Positions 1 through 8,421 of a stretch of 64,000 nt of DNA are shown here, piece after piece. The stretch comes from Kitasatospora arboriphila (GTDB lineage: Bacteria > Actinomycetota > Actinomycetes > Mycobacteriales > Mycobacteriaceae), in NCBI RefSeq assembly GCF_000717275.1, contig NZ_JNYV01000008.1:186001-250000 (forward strand), given 5' to 3'. The position numbers and the translations under genes are program-made. Each line of letters begins with the position of its first letter. Position 1 is the first letter of the stretch. The notes below the pieces were generated by a model. The model searched no databases and was not told where the DNA came from. It was given only the letters and a program-made list of their open reading frames with translations.

Positions 1-257
1 CAGGCCCACACCGCCGCGAACGTGCAGAACACGAACCCGATCACGGCGGTCTTGTAGTGCCCTTCCGCGACGAAGTGTGCAACTTCGCTTCCGGCAAACG
101 CGAAGGCGACCACAAATGTGAGGTCGAAGAACAGCTCGAGGCTGGTCGCTGCTCGCCCGTCCTCATGCGGGTCGCGGCCAGTCATCCGGGTCACCCGGTG
201 CCTGAGTTGGGCGACCGCCGCGGTGGCTGGACGGTTGTGACCTTCTGGCTCGCTCAT
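1..257 (-). CDS. Low temperature requirement protein A (LtrA) family, 5' part only
   Basis: The minus-strand frame starts at ATG 257 and runs off the left edge, so only the first 85 residues are present. After a hydrophilic N-terminus (SEPEGHNRPATAAVAQLRHR) comes the LtrA hallmark SLELFFDLTFVVAFAF and the start of the next hydrophobic segment (TAVIGFVFCTFAAVWA). LtrA proteins are multi-pass membrane proteins of about 370-400 residues; the name comes from a Listeria cold-growth locus and the biochemical role is unknown. It lies downstream of the GT39 gene on the same strand, after an 81-bp gap with a long inverted repeat, so it may be transcribed separately. Confidence 0.8.
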   Translation of the reverse strand, partial: MSEPEGHNRPATAAVAQLRHRVTRMTGRDPHEDGRAATSLELFFDLTFVVAFAFAGSEVAHFVAEGHYKTAVIGFVFCTFAAVWA

Positions 258-260
258 CTA

Positions 261-327
261 AAGGCACCTTCTCTGTCAGGCTGTCCTCTTTCTTGAACAG
301 CAGTGCGAGCTTAGAAGAAGGTGCCTT
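261..327. repeat. 12-bp perfect inverted repeat between GT39 and ltrA-like genes
   Basis: AAGGCACCTTCT (261-272) is repeated as its exact complement AGAAGGTGCCTT (316-327), 43 bp apart. It fills the gap between the GT39 stop (339) and the ltrA-like start (257), both read leftwards. It could be an operator for ltrA or a loop-out terminator; there is no adjacent T tract. Confidence 0.6.
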
Positions 328-338
328 CAGATGGTTGA

Positions 339-2513
339 TCAGGCGGGCGTCGCGAGGTCGTAAAGCGTGACGCCGTCCTCCGTGGAGCTGGTGAAGTTGG
401 CCTCCACCCACTCGGTGATGTCCGATCCGGTGCCGCTGCCCCTCATGCCCCCGCCGCTCATGCCGCCCATCATGCCGCCGCCCGTGGCGATGAAGTAGTG
501 GATCTCGCCGTCCTGCACGTACTTCTGGAACTCCGCGAGCGTCGGAGACGGGTCGCTGCCGTTGAAGCCACCGATCGGCATCACCGAACGCTCGGTTGCA
601 AGCTGGTAGCCCGAGGCACTGTTCGATCCGATGGCGGCCGCGACCCACGTGTAGTCGTCGGCGTCGGTGTTCAGCAAGGCCACCAGCTCATCGCTCGGTC
701 GCGAGCCCTGCAGTAGACCGCCGCCGGCACCGCCGATGCCTCCCGTCCCGCCGAACAGCTCGAACGTACCGTCCTGCGGCACTTGGGCGCCCGCTTGCCC
801 GGGGTTCGTGGTGCGGCCCTGACCGTTGGGCGTCCCCGGCACGGTGCCCTGATTGTTCGACATGCCGGGAGGCATGCCGCCGCCTGCCGCACCCCGGCCC
901 ATTCGCATACCGCCACCTGGACCGAACCCTCCTTGCGAGGAGGGGCCTGCGCTCGGGATCGATCCCGAGCGTGCGCTGCTCACCGTGTCGATGGCGTACG
1001 CGGCCGGACCCGCGAGTCCGAGGACGACCGCGACCAGCGCCGCGACCAGCGCGCCGCGCCGCGCCGCGGTGTTCCGCAGATTCGACAGGAGCAGACCCAG
1101 TGCAGCGACGATCGAGCCGAGGAGGACCACATATCTCAGCCACGACACGAAGTCGGCGGATCGATCGAGCAAGACGAAAGACATGACGCCGGCAGCCAGC
1201 GCCGCCGCAGCGAGGACTACTGGTACCCAACGCTTCTCGCGTCGACGCCAGCACTCCACCGCGCCGGCCCCCACCAGAGCGGCAACGGCCGGTGCAAGCG
1301 CCACCGTGTAGTACGCGTGGAAGATCCCCGCCATGAAACTGAAGACCGCCATCGTCGTGATCAGCCACAACCCCCAGACGACCAGCAAAGCGCGGCGACT
1401 GTCGGTTCGGGACCCTCTGCCGCGCAACACGATCGCAGCGATTCCCAAGATGAACGCAGCGGGGATCAGCCAGGCGATCTGACCACCTTGGCCTGATTCG
1501 AACATCCGGGTGATGCCGGTGTCACCCCACATCCCGCCACCTCCACCGGGGCCGGTGAATGAAGCTCCACCGGGCGCGGCGAGTTCATTGACGCCTCCCG
1601 TGGCCGGGGCACCGAACCGTTCGGCCATTCCGCCTCCGCCAGGGCTCACGCTACCGGTCTCGTTTCCGTTGAGACGTCCGAAACCGTTGTAGCCCAATGT
1701 GAGTTCCAGAATGGAGTTGTTCTGCGATCCACCGATGTAGGGCCGTGAGTCCTTCGGCCACAGTTCCACGGCCAACACCCACCATCCGGCCGACACGATC
1801 ATGGCGCCGAGTGCTGCGAAGAGATGGCCGACTCTCTTGAGCCAGGTCTTCTGCCCGAACGCGATGTAGGTCAGCGCGAGCGGCGGTATCACCAGGAACA
1901 CCTGCATCTGTTTGGTGAGGAACCCGAAGCCGACGAACACGCCCGTCAGGATCATCCAGCGTATCCGCCCATCGTCGATGGCTTTGAGTGTCGCCCACAC
2001 CGCGGCGATCATCAGGAGCACCAGCAACGCGTCGGGATTGTTGAACCGGAACATCAACGCCGCCACCGGGGTCAGCGCAAGCGCCGCACCGGCGATGAGT
2101 CCACCCGCCGGACCGAATCGCTTGCGCACGATCCAGTACAGCAGCGCCACCGACGCAACACCCATGAGTGCCTGTGGAACGATGATCGACCACGAGTTCA
2201 ACCCGAAGATGCGTACGGCAATACCGGGAATCCACAACGACATCGGCGGTTTGTCCACCGTGATCGAGTTCGCGGCATCGGATGACCCGAAGAACCACGC
2301 CTCCCATGACTGTGAGCCGGCCTGGATGGCCGCCGAGTAGAACGAATTGGCCCACCCATTGATGCTCAGGTTCCACAGGTAGAGCACGCCGGTCGCGACA
2401 ACGAGGATCGCGAACGCGGGCCATTCCCACCGCGGCCGGGCCGATGCCCCCGAGGATGAATCAGGGGCATCGGGCGCCGGGTTGGCCGGTGGTAGGTCGA
2501 TGAGCACGGTCAT
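339..2513 (-). CDS. GT39-family polyprenyl-linked mannosyl/glycosyltransferase, integral membrane
   Basis: 724 aa from ATG 2513, whose ATGA overlaps the stop of the upstream GT2 gene by 4 bp, so the pair is translationally coupled. After a cytosolic Pro/Ser-rich N-terminus and one TM segment comes an extracytoplasmic loop with NSITVDKPPMSLW, the PMT/ArnT-type DKPP motif, then about ten more TM segments. Two Gly-rich periplasmic stretches (GSVSPGGGGMAERFGAP and later GGMRMGRGAAGGGMPPG) and a C-terminal globular part are typical of the actinobacterial branch. The family moves a sugar from a polyprenyl-phosphate donor to an acceptor outside the membrane. With the polyprenyl-sugar synthase next door it probably glycosylates an envelope protein or glycan; the acceptor is unknown. 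Confidence 0.85.
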   Translation of the reverse strand: MTVLIDLPPANPAPDAPDSSSGASARPRWEWPAFAILVVATGVLYLWNLSINGWANSFYSAAIQAGSQSWEAWFFGSSDAANSITVDKPPMSLWIPGIAVRIFGLNSWSIIVPQALMGVASVALLYWIVRKRFGPAGGLIAGAALALTPVAALMFRFNNPDALLVLLMIAAVWATLKAIDDGRIRWMILTGVFVGFGFLTKQMQVFLVIPPLALTYIAFGQKTWLKRVGHLFAALGAMIVSAGWWVLAVELWPKDSRPYIGGSQNNSILELTLGYNGFGRLNGNETGSVSPGGGGMAERFGAPATGGVNELAAPGGASFTGPGGGGGMWGDTGITRMFESGQGGQIAWLIPAAFILGIAAIVLRGRGSRTDSRRALLVVWGLWLITTMAVFSFMAGIFHAYYTVALAPAVAALVGAGAVECWRRREKRWVPVVLAAAALAAGVMSFVLLDRSADFVSWLRYVVLLGSIVAALGLLLSNLRNTAARRGALVAALVAVVLGLAGPAAYAIDTVSSARSGSIPSAGPSSQGGFGPGGGMRMGRGAAGGGMPPGMSNNQGTVPGTPNGQGRTTNPGQAGAQVPQDGTFELFGGTGGIGGAGGGLLQGSRPSDELVALLNTDADDYTWVAAAIGSNSASGYQLATERSVMPIGGFNGSDPSPTLAEFQKYVQDGEIHYFIATGGGMMGGMSGGGMRGSGTGSDITEWVEANFTSSTEDGVTLYDLATPA

Positions 2514-3784
2514 GCCGAGACCTCTTTCACAGTGCGGTGCGATGCGCGGAACACCCAGCGGAGGCCGATGAAGCGCAGGATCGTGGCAACGAGGTTGGCC
2601 ACCACGAGCACGAACAACTCGGCGTGCTTGGACGTTTCCGGAGCCCAGACATGTAGCAAGAGAAGCGATCCGGCGGTCAGTCCCCAACCGAACGCAAAGA
2701 TCGCGATCCCCTGGAGATGGTGTTTGGCGGCACCGTCCAGTCCGCGCACCCGGAAGGTGAACGCGCGGTTGGCGGTGGTGTTGAACACGGCCGTGATGAG
2801 TAATGACAGGAAGTTGGCCGTCTGCGCCCCGACGATCGAATGCAGACCCAGGTAGAGCACCGCGTAGGCGATGGTGGAGACCACCCCGACCACACAGAAC
2901 CTGGCCAGTTGACCCACCATTCCACGTGGCACCCCGGTCACCTGCGGTCCAGGATCGTTGCGGCCGAAGCTGTCCCGGAGATCCGACACCGGCAACCGTC
3001 CACTCGCGAGAGCTCGTCCGACACGCCAACAACCCTTCACGTCCTCGGTGGCCGTCTTCACTATCTCGACCTTGCTGGCCGGGTCGTCCACCCAGTCCAC
3101 CGGCACCTCGGCGATCCGGAGCCCGGCCCGCTGTGCGATGACAAGCATCTCGGTGTCGAAGAACCAGCCGGTGTCATCGACCATCGGCAGCAGATGCCGA
3201 GCGACGTCGGAGCGAATGGCCTTGAATCCGCACTGTGCGTCCGAGAAACTTGCCCCCATCGTGGTGCGGAGCAGCAGGTTGTAGCCACGAGAGATGACCT
3301 CTCGCTTCGGTCCTCGAACCACCCGCGACGAGCGGGTCAGCCGAGAGCCGATCGAGAGATCCGAATGTCCCGACACCAGCGGCGCAATCAACGGCAGCAG
3401 CGCATTGAGGTCGGTCGACAGGTCGACGTCCATATACGCGACCACACGTGCGTCGCTGTCCTGCCACATCGCCTTGAGCGCCCGGCCCCGGCCCTTCGCG
3501 TCGAGATGCGCCACGCGCACCCGCCGCCCGTCATCGATCGCCGCAGCCAGGCGGCAGGCAATCTGCAATGTGGCATCGGCGCTGGCGTTGTCGGCGATGG
3601 TGATCCTGGCGGAGTAGGGCATCTGGGTGTTCAGGTACTCGGCGAGCTGTTGCACACACCTGCCCAGGTCGAGCTCCTCGTTGAAAACCGGGACAACTAT
3701 GTCGAGGACCGGTCCTGGCGGCGTGTGGTCGAAGACGATTGCGGCGGTCTCGATCGGCGCATCGTCGAGGGTGTCTGCTGTCAT
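2510..3784 (-). CDS. GT2 polyprenyl-phosphate sugar synthase fused to a GtrA membrane domain
   Basis: 424 aa from ATG 3784 (an in-frame GTG at 3793 is possible). The N-terminal half is a DPM1-like GT-A fold: LDIVVPVFNEELDLGRCV opens it, VVAYMDVDLSTD carries the DxD metal site, and GSRLTRSSR and DAQCGFKAI follow as in dolichol-phosphate-mannose synthases. The C-terminal ~130 residues are a GtrA domain with four TM helices (LARFCVVGVVSTIAYAVLYL, then NTTANRAFTFR). It likely charges polyprenyl phosphate with a hexose, the GtrA part helping membrane location or lipid flipping, and supplies the coupled GT39 enzyme. The 4-bp overlap with GT39 supports a donor-maker/donor-user pair. Confidence 0.85.
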   Translation of the reverse strand: MTADTLDDAPIETAAIVFDHTPPGPVLDIVVPVFNEELDLGRCVQQLAEYLNTQMPYSARITIADNASADATLQIACRLAAAIDDGRRVRVAHLDAKGRGRALKAMWQDSDARVVAYMDVDLSTDLNALLPLIAPLVSGHSDLSIGSRLTRSSRVVRGPKREVISRGYNLLLRTTMGASFSDAQCGFKAIRSDVARHLLPMVDDTGWFFDTEMLVIAQRAGLRIAEVPVDWVDDPASKVEIVKTATEDVKGCWRVGRALASGRLPVSDLRDSFGRNDPGPQVTGVPRGMVGQLARFCVVGVVSTIAYAVLYLGLHSIVGAQTANFLSLLITAVFNTTANRAFTFRVRGLDGAAKHHLQGIAIFAFGWGLTAGSLLLLHVWAPETSKHAELFVLVVANLVATILRFIGLRWVFRASHRTVKEVSA

Positions 3785-3853
3785 GGCACACACTCTGGAA
3801 TCCGGACCTGCTGCAAACCTCGGGCGTAGCTGTCAAAAAGCTGTGCTTACTTG

Positions 3854-4022
3854 GCTCGCTCCGCTCGCTTTGTCGGCGTGGCCATCAGGCGGTTGCTCTT
3901 CCCTTCTCCTCACATCGCTGCGCTCGTTCGTCGGCAGTCCAGATCAACCGCGGCCACACCTCCGATCTGACCCGCATCCGGCCAGGTCAGTGGGGGCCAC
4001 CCCTCACGCGAGCGAAGCGAGC
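3854..4022. repeat. Imperfect 15-bp inverted repeat in a divergent intergenic region
   Basis: GCTCGCTCCGCTCGC (3854-3868) and GCGAGCGAAGCGAGC (4008-4022) are complementary except at one position and bracket 139 bp between the divergent GT2 and HIT genes. A related word (ATCGCTGCGCTCGTTCG) lies between them. No further gene is seen in 3785-4036. Confidence 0.45.
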
Positions 4023-4024
4023 AA

Positions 4025-4030
4025 TAAACT
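4025..4030 (+). promoter_or_regulatory. Leaderless-type -10 (TAAACT) for the HIT gene
   Basis: TAAACT ends 6 nt before ATG 4037, the spacing expected when transcription starts on the start codon. No Shine-Dalgarno is present. Confidence 0.55.
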
Positions 4031-4036
4031 CCAGCC

Positions 4037-4462
4037 ATGGCATCTGTTTTCAGCATGATCATCAACGGCGACATCCCCGGACGGTTCGTCTGGAAGGACG
4101 ACGACGTGGTGTCGTTCTTGACCATCAACCCCGTCACCGACGGTCACCTGCTGGTGGTGCCGCGCCAAGAGGTCGACCACTGGGAAAGCGTTGATCCTGA
4201 GCTGTTCGGAAAGATCAACACGGTGGCACAGACCGTCGGCCAGGCCGTGAAGGAAGCGTTCGACGCACCGCGGATGGGCTTGCTCATCGCCGGCCTGGAG
4301 GTTCCGCACCTGCACGTCCACGTGTTCCCGGCCTGGCAGCTCGAGACCTTCGACCTCGCCACCGCCGACAAGGACCCCGACCCCGCGGCACTTGATGCGG
4401 TTGCCGACAAGATCCGGGCGAAGCTACGCGAACTCGGTCATACCGATCAGGTGGCCGACTGA
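4037..4462 (+). CDS. HIT family hydrolase
   Basis: 141 aa. The histidine-triad motif HLHVHVFP near the C-terminus and the opening ASVFSMIINGDIPGRFVWKD define a HIT protein of normal length. The family hydrolyses nucleotide phosphoramidates or Ap4A-like dinucleotides in the cytoplasm; the substrate cannot be told here. Its start is set by a leaderless-type promoter. It is a single-gene unit, convergent with the histidine kinase 13 bp downstream. Confidence 0.9.
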   Translation: MASVFSMIINGDIPGRFVWKDDDVVSFLTINPVTDGHLLVVPRQEVDHWESVDPELFGKINTVAQTVGQAVKEAFDAPRMGLLIAGLEVPHLHVHVFPAWQLETFDLATADKDPDPAALDAVADKIRAKLRELGHTDQVAD

Positions 4463-4475
4463 CTCACCGGCTTCC

Positions 4476-5900
4476 TCAGCGCTCGCGCGGCAACCGGACC
4501 CAGAAGGTGGCACCGCCACCCGGTGTGTCGTCGACCCCGACGGTTCCGCCATGTGCGGCAACCAGGGCTGCGACGATCGACAGGCCGAGACCGCTGCCCG
4601 AGGAGTGCTCGGTGCGGTGGCGCGAGGCATCGGCCCGGTAGAAGCGCTCGAACACCTGGGCTTTGTCCTCGTCGCGTAGGCCCGGTCCGGTGTCGGCAAC
4701 CTCCAGAACCGCGTCATCACCGCGGGTGCCGACCCGCACGGTGATGGTGGCCTGCGGCGGGGTGTGCCGGATGGCGTTGCCGATGAGGTTGCTCAGCACC
4801 TGCGCCAGGCGGTCGGCGTCACCCTGCACTTCCGGTAGGCCGGGGCCATCGAGCACCTGCACCGAGATGTCCCGATCGGGTGCGGTGGCCCGCGCGCTGT
4901 GCACCACATCGGAGGCGAGCGCGAGCAGGTCCACGGGCGCATGCTCGATCGGGCGATGCGCATCGAGCCGGGCAAGCATCAACAGGTCCTCGACAAGCAG
5001 TCCCATACGTCCGGCTTCGGTTTCGATCCGCGACATCAACTGCGCCGTGTCGGTCATCGCGCCCTGCCGATAGAGCTCGGAGAACCCTTTGATCGACGTC
5101 AGAGGTGTGCGGAGTTCGTGGCTGGCGTCGGCGACGAATCTGCGCATCTTGTCCTCGGAGCGACGAGCCTGTTCCTCTGATGCAGCAGTCGCGGCAAACG
5201 CGTTCTGGATCTGGTGGAGCATGGTGTTCAGCGATGCACCGAGTCTGCCGACCTCGGTGTTGGGTGCAGCCGGTGGTACTCGCTGGTCGAGGTCGCCGGC
5301 TGCGATCGCCATAGCCGTGTTCTCGACGCGCTGCAACGGCCGTAAACTGCTGCGCACCAACAGGTATCCCAGTGCCCCGACCAGGAGTACCACCCCGACG
5401 CCGATCCCGAACTGCAGCCAGATGAGCCGCGTGACCGTGTCGTCGACGTCGGTCAGTTTGATGGCGACGATGGCGGTCCCGGTCGGTGAGGATGTCATGA
5501 TCACCCGCCAGTGGGGGTCGCCGCCGCCGGCCGACGCGACGGTCACGGGATCTGGCCCCAGCTTGCCCAGATCGGTGATGTCGGGTTGACCGCCGAAGTC
5601 GTTGATCTTCAGCACGGTTCCGTCGGCGCGCTGCACATACACAAAGTAGGGCGTCGGAGGACGGCCGATCTGAACGTCGTCGGGCCTGGGGAGTTCCGGG
5701 GGCAACTCTTTCGGCCTCGCCCAGGTCTGCGAGGCCTCCCGCAACGACTTGTCCGTCCGGTCCATCAGGTTGTTCTTCATCGCCGACGTCACGGCGATAC
5801 CGGACACCAACAGTCCGAGCATGACCAGCACCAGCGTCAGCGCCACCAGCGACACCCGCAGGGGTACCCCGCGGCGTGGGACTGTGGCCGCCGCGGTCAC
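4476..5900 (-). CDS. Sensor histidine kinase, TrcS-like
   Basis: 474 aa from GTG 5900, whose GTGA overlaps the response-regulator stop by 4 bp; frame upstream of this only overlaps the regulator. Order: TM1 (VSLVALTLVLVMLGLLVSG), a periplasmic sensor of about 130 residues, TM2 (FGIGVGVVLLVGALGYLLV), HAMP, HisKA with ASHELRTPLTSIKG (phospho-His), then the ATPase with N box NAIRHTP, G1 DTGPGL and G2 GSGLGLSIV. All catalytic boxes are intact. The partner regulator resembles M. tuberculosis TrcR, so TrcS is the nearest named homologue, judged by memory of family sequences. Confidence 0.88.
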   Translation of the reverse strand: MTAAATVPRRGVPLRVSLVALTLVLVMLGLLVSGIAVTSAMKNNLMDRTDKSLREASQTWARPKELPPELPRPDDVQIGRPPTPYFVYVQRADGTVLKINDFGGQPDITDLGKLGPDPVTVASAGGGDPHWRVIMTSSPTGTAIVAIKLTDVDDTVTRLIWLQFGIGVGVVLLVGALGYLLVRSSLRPLQRVENTAMAIAAGDLDQRVPPAAPNTEVGRLGASLNTMLHQIQNAFAATAASEEQARRSEDKMRRFVADASHELRTPLTSIKGFSELYRQGAMTDTAQLMSRIETEAGRMGLLVEDLLMLARLDAHRPIEHAPVDLLALASDVVHSARATAPDRDISVQVLDGPGLPEVQGDADRLAQVLSNLIGNAIRHTPPQATITVRVGTRGDDAVLEVADTGPGLRDEDKAQVFERFYRADASRHRTEHSSGSGLGLSIVAALVAAHGGTVGVDDTPGGGATFWVRLPRER

Positions 5901-6595
5901 CGTGGCTCGCGCATCACGTAACCCACGCCCCGCAGTGTGTGGATGAGCCGCCGGTCGCCGGTGTCGACTTTGCGGCGAAGGTAGGAGACATACGATTCGA
6001 CGACGTTGACCTCGCCACCGAAGTCGTAATTCCAGACATGGTCGAGGATTCGCGGCTTCGACAGGACGGTTCCGGCATTGATCATGAAGTAGCGCAACAG
6101 CGTGAACTCGGTGGGCGACAAGGAGACCAGCTCCCCGTTCTTCCACACCTCGTGGGTGTCGTCGTCGAGCTCGATGTCGGCAAAAGAGATTCGCGGATTC
6201 TGCGCCGGCTTCTCACCGAAACCTCCGCGCCGCAACAACACTCGCAGACGCGCCACCACTTCTTCGAGACTGAACGGCTTGGTGACGTAGTCGTCTCCCC
6301 CGATGGTCAGCCCGGTGACCTTGTCTTCCAACGAGTCGCGTGCAGTCAAGAACAACGCGGGCGCCTCCACACCGTCGGCCCGGAGGCGACGCAGCAGACC
6401 GAAACCGTCCATGCCCGGCATCATCACGTCCAGGATGAGGGCATCCGGCCGAAAGGTCCGGGCGCGGTCGATGGCACGCGGGCCGTCCGGCGCCGTCTGG
6501 ACATCGAAACCCTGGAACTTCAGCGACACCGACAACAGTTCGAGAATATTTGGTTCGTCGTCCACCACCAGCACTCGTGCACCCTGATCACTCAT
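5897..6595 (-). CDS. OmpR-family response regulator, TrcR-like
   Basis: 232 aa. The receiver domain has the acidic pair DD12-13, phospho-acceptor Asp56 in ALILDVMMPGMDG, Thr in FLTARDS and Lys in YVTKPFS; a winged-helix trans_reg_C domain follows, ending TLRGVGYVMREPR. The stretch LLSVSLKFQGF and the linker resemble TrcR of M. tuberculosis. It is first in a two-gene operon with the kinase. Two adjacent palindromes at 6633-6660 lie just upstream and are candidate self-regulation sites. Confidence 0.9.
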   Translation of the reverse strand: MSDQGARVLVVDDEPNILELLSVSLKFQGFDVQTAPDGPRAIDRARTFRPDALILDVMMPGMDGFGLLRRLRADGVEAPALFLTARDSLEDKVTGLTIGGDDYVTKPFSLEEVVARLRVLLRRGGFGEKPAQNPRISFADIELDDDTHEVWKNGELVSLSPTEFTLLRYFMINAGTVLSKPRILDHVWNYDFGGEVNVVESYVSYLRRKVDTGDRRLIHTLRGVGYVMREPR

Positions 6596-6632
6596 GGCAC
6601 CTACTCTGCCGACCCATACTTTTGAGAAACTG

Positions 6633-6660
6633 CCAGCAAGCTGGGAGGTTCCTGTGAACC
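6633..6660. promoter_or_regulatory. Two adjacent palindromes upstream of the two-component operon
   Basis: CCAGC-AA-GCTGG (6633-6644) and GGTTC-CTGT-GAACC (6647-6660) sit 38-65 bp before the regulator start at 6595 and after the stop of the winged-helix gene at 6686. They may be operator sites for the TrcR-like regulator; the second could also form a small hairpin ending upstream transcripts. Confidence 0.5.
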
Positions 6661-6685
6661 GGCAACCACCACACCGAGGGCCTCC

Positions 6686-7870
6686 TCATCCACCGAGTGT
6701 TTTGTGAAAAGGCGCTGGATACCCCGGCTTCGGGCGGGCCTCCCCCAGGAACAGCTCGAGGTCGCGCGCCCTCGCCCTTGCCGCGTCGACGGCGACCCGA
6801 CCGACCTTCTCGAGCAGATGCAAGCCGATCGACCCGTCGGGCCGCTGATGCCAGCCGCCGATGATGCGGCCATCCCACCACACCGTCTGCCCGCCGTTGC
6901 CGTTGCTGTCGAACAGGTGCCCCGCATGCGGACCGAGATACCAGTCGCGCTGCTTCCAACCCATCAGGGTGGGGTCGAGTTCGGGTAGCAGCACCGCAGT
7001 CGGTGGCGCATATTCCACCTCGTCGAGGTCGTCGGCCGATACGAAACCGGTCGAGCCGTCATCAAGCTCCACCTCCACCACGTCGAGCTCCGACAGCGCT
7101 TTGCGGACAGCAGTTTTCGTCGATCCCAGCCACCACACGATGTCGGTTTCGGTACCAGGGCCGAATTGCCGCAACCATCGCCGGATCAGGTTGCGATGCC
7201 CGGTCGCCGCGTCTTCGATCGGCAGGGGTTCACCCAGCCAGTCCTGCATCGAGATCCATCGAGGTTTGGAGCGTAACCAGTTGCCGTCATTGGGACCGCG
7301 CACGACGTCGCCCGCCGCACTCAGATGACTGAGAACGCGGGGCCCCATCTGGGATACCCCTCCCCACGACTTGCCTTCACCGTGCCGGATGGCGCCTGCA
7401 AGCGCGGGCAACTCGTTGCGCAGTTCAGTCGACGAGGCCGACCGCCCGTCGGAGAGGGCACCCAGTACCGCCGCGCGGGCCTCGACTATCCACCCCTCGG
7501 GGTCGGGGAAGTTGTCGTCGCGGCGCAGGTCTCTGAGCATGTTGGTGCGTTCGCTTGCCGCGACCCTGGTGCCCACCGCGCTCACCGCGTCGGCCAGTGT
7601 GGGCCGCGGGAACACAAAGAGGGTCCGGCGCATCGCCAGTTGCTTGACCAGCGTGCGGTCGACGTAGAGCGCACGTTCCATGTCGGTGATGTCGAAGTGC
7701 GCCATCCGCGCCCATGTCGAGATGTAGACGGTCGACGGTGTGGTCGCGTGCAGACCCACCACCGCTTCGGCGACCTCCTCGGGCGAGCGGGCGTGGACAG
7801 CCGGGAGCAGCCGATGTCGGCGCATCAACCGTGCGCGACGCTGCTCGGTGCCGATCGTGAACCGGGTCAT
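6686..7870 (-). CDS. Winged-helix DNA-binding domain protein (HTH_42, AlkX/YcaQ-like)
   Basis: 394 aa from ATG 7870, overlapping the Rid gene stop by ATGA. The fold signature is LHATTPSTVYISTWAR followed by VKQLAMRRTLFVFP, three winged-helix-like repeats, and the C-terminal LPELDPTLMGWKQRDWYL with TVWWDGRIIGGW. This family includes DNA glycosylases acting on bulky or crosslinked lesions, but the QxQ catalytic motif of AlkX/AlkZ was not found, so DNA binding or repair is only inferred. Co-transcribed with the Rid protein. Confidence 0.75.
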   Translation of the reverse strand: MTRFTIGTEQRRARLMRRHRLLPAVHARSPEEVAEAVVGLHATTPSTVYISTWARMAHFDITDMERALYVDRTLVKQLAMRRTLFVFPRPTLADAVSAVGTRVAASERTNMLRDLRRDDNFPDPEGWIVEARAAVLGALSDGRSASSTELRNELPALAGAIRHGEGKSWGGVSQMGPRVLSHLSAAGDVVRGPNDGNWLRSKPRWISMQDWLGEPLPIEDAATGHRNLIRRWLRQFGPGTETDIVWWLGSTKTAVRKALSELDVVEVELDDGSTGFVSADDLDEVEYAPPTAVLLPELDPTLMGWKQRDWYLGPHAGHLFDSNGNGGQTVWWDGRIIGGWHQRPDGSIGLHLLEKVGRVAVDAARARARDLELFLGEARPKPGYPAPFHKTLGG

Positions 7871-8256
7871 GAGCCCGGGCGAACCGCCACGGCCTCGATC
7901 TCGACGAGCTGGTCGTCGTAGGCCAGAACAGTCACCCCGAGGAGGGTGCCCGCCGGCTTGTGGTCGCCGAACTCCTCGGTGACCGCGTCCCACGCAACCA
8001 CGAGATCGGCCTGCAGCTTCTCCGCGACGTACACCGTGACCTTCACGACGTCGGTCAGGTCGGCGCCCGCGTCGGCAAGGGCGTCGCGCAGGTTCGCCAT
8101 GCACTGGTGCGCCTGCCGGGTGACGTCACCCGGCGCGACCGTCGCCCCGTCGGCATCGATGGGTGCGGCACCGGCGGTGAAGATCAACGCCCCCGGCGAG
8201 ACGGTTGCACTGCTGGTGTGTCCACCCGAGGACCCATTGATCTGCACTGATGACAT
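7867..8256 (-). CDS. Rid family protein (YjgF/YER057c/UK114), atypical
   Basis: 129 aa from ATG 8256. The fold is clear (GALIFTAGAAPIDADG, QAHQCMANLRDALADAGADLTDVVKVTVYV, LVEIEAVAV). Where true RidA has the catalytic arginine (Pro-Ala-Arg before the last strand) this protein has PAGTLLGV, so imine deamination of the RidA kind is not expected. It probably belongs to a non-deaminase Rid subgroup. First gene of a two-gene unit with the winged-helix protein (4-bp overlap). Confidence 0.85.
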   Translation of the reverse strand: MSSVQINGSSGGHTSSATVSPGALIFTAGAAPIDADGATVAPGDVTRQAHQCMANLRDALADAGADLTDVVKVTVYVAEKLQADLVVAWDAVTEEFGDHKPAGTLLGVTVLAYDDQLVEIEAVAVRPGS

Positions 8257-8289
8257 GGCGTCATCGTAACTGTCCGCTCCGACGCCCAG

Positions 8290-8355
8290 ATTCACTCCAT
8301 GTGCTCGCATACGAGTCGCTTGCACGCGGAGCGTGCGGCGGCATGTGGAGCGAAT
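8290..8355. other. Nested stem-loop in a divergent intergenic region
   Basis: Outer arms ATTCACTCCATGTGC (from 8290) and GCATGTGGAGCGAAT (to 8355) pair at 12 of 15 positions. An inner perfect hairpin GCACGC-GGA-GCGTGC lies at 8322-8336. It sits between the divergent Rid gene and the gene at 8422; no coding potential was seen there. Confidence 0.4.
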
Positions 8356-8421
8356 GGCGCCGTGGCCACGCACCCCTCGCGCCTGCGGGCGCAGCAGCCG
8401 CAGCACTGACACAATGCGTCC

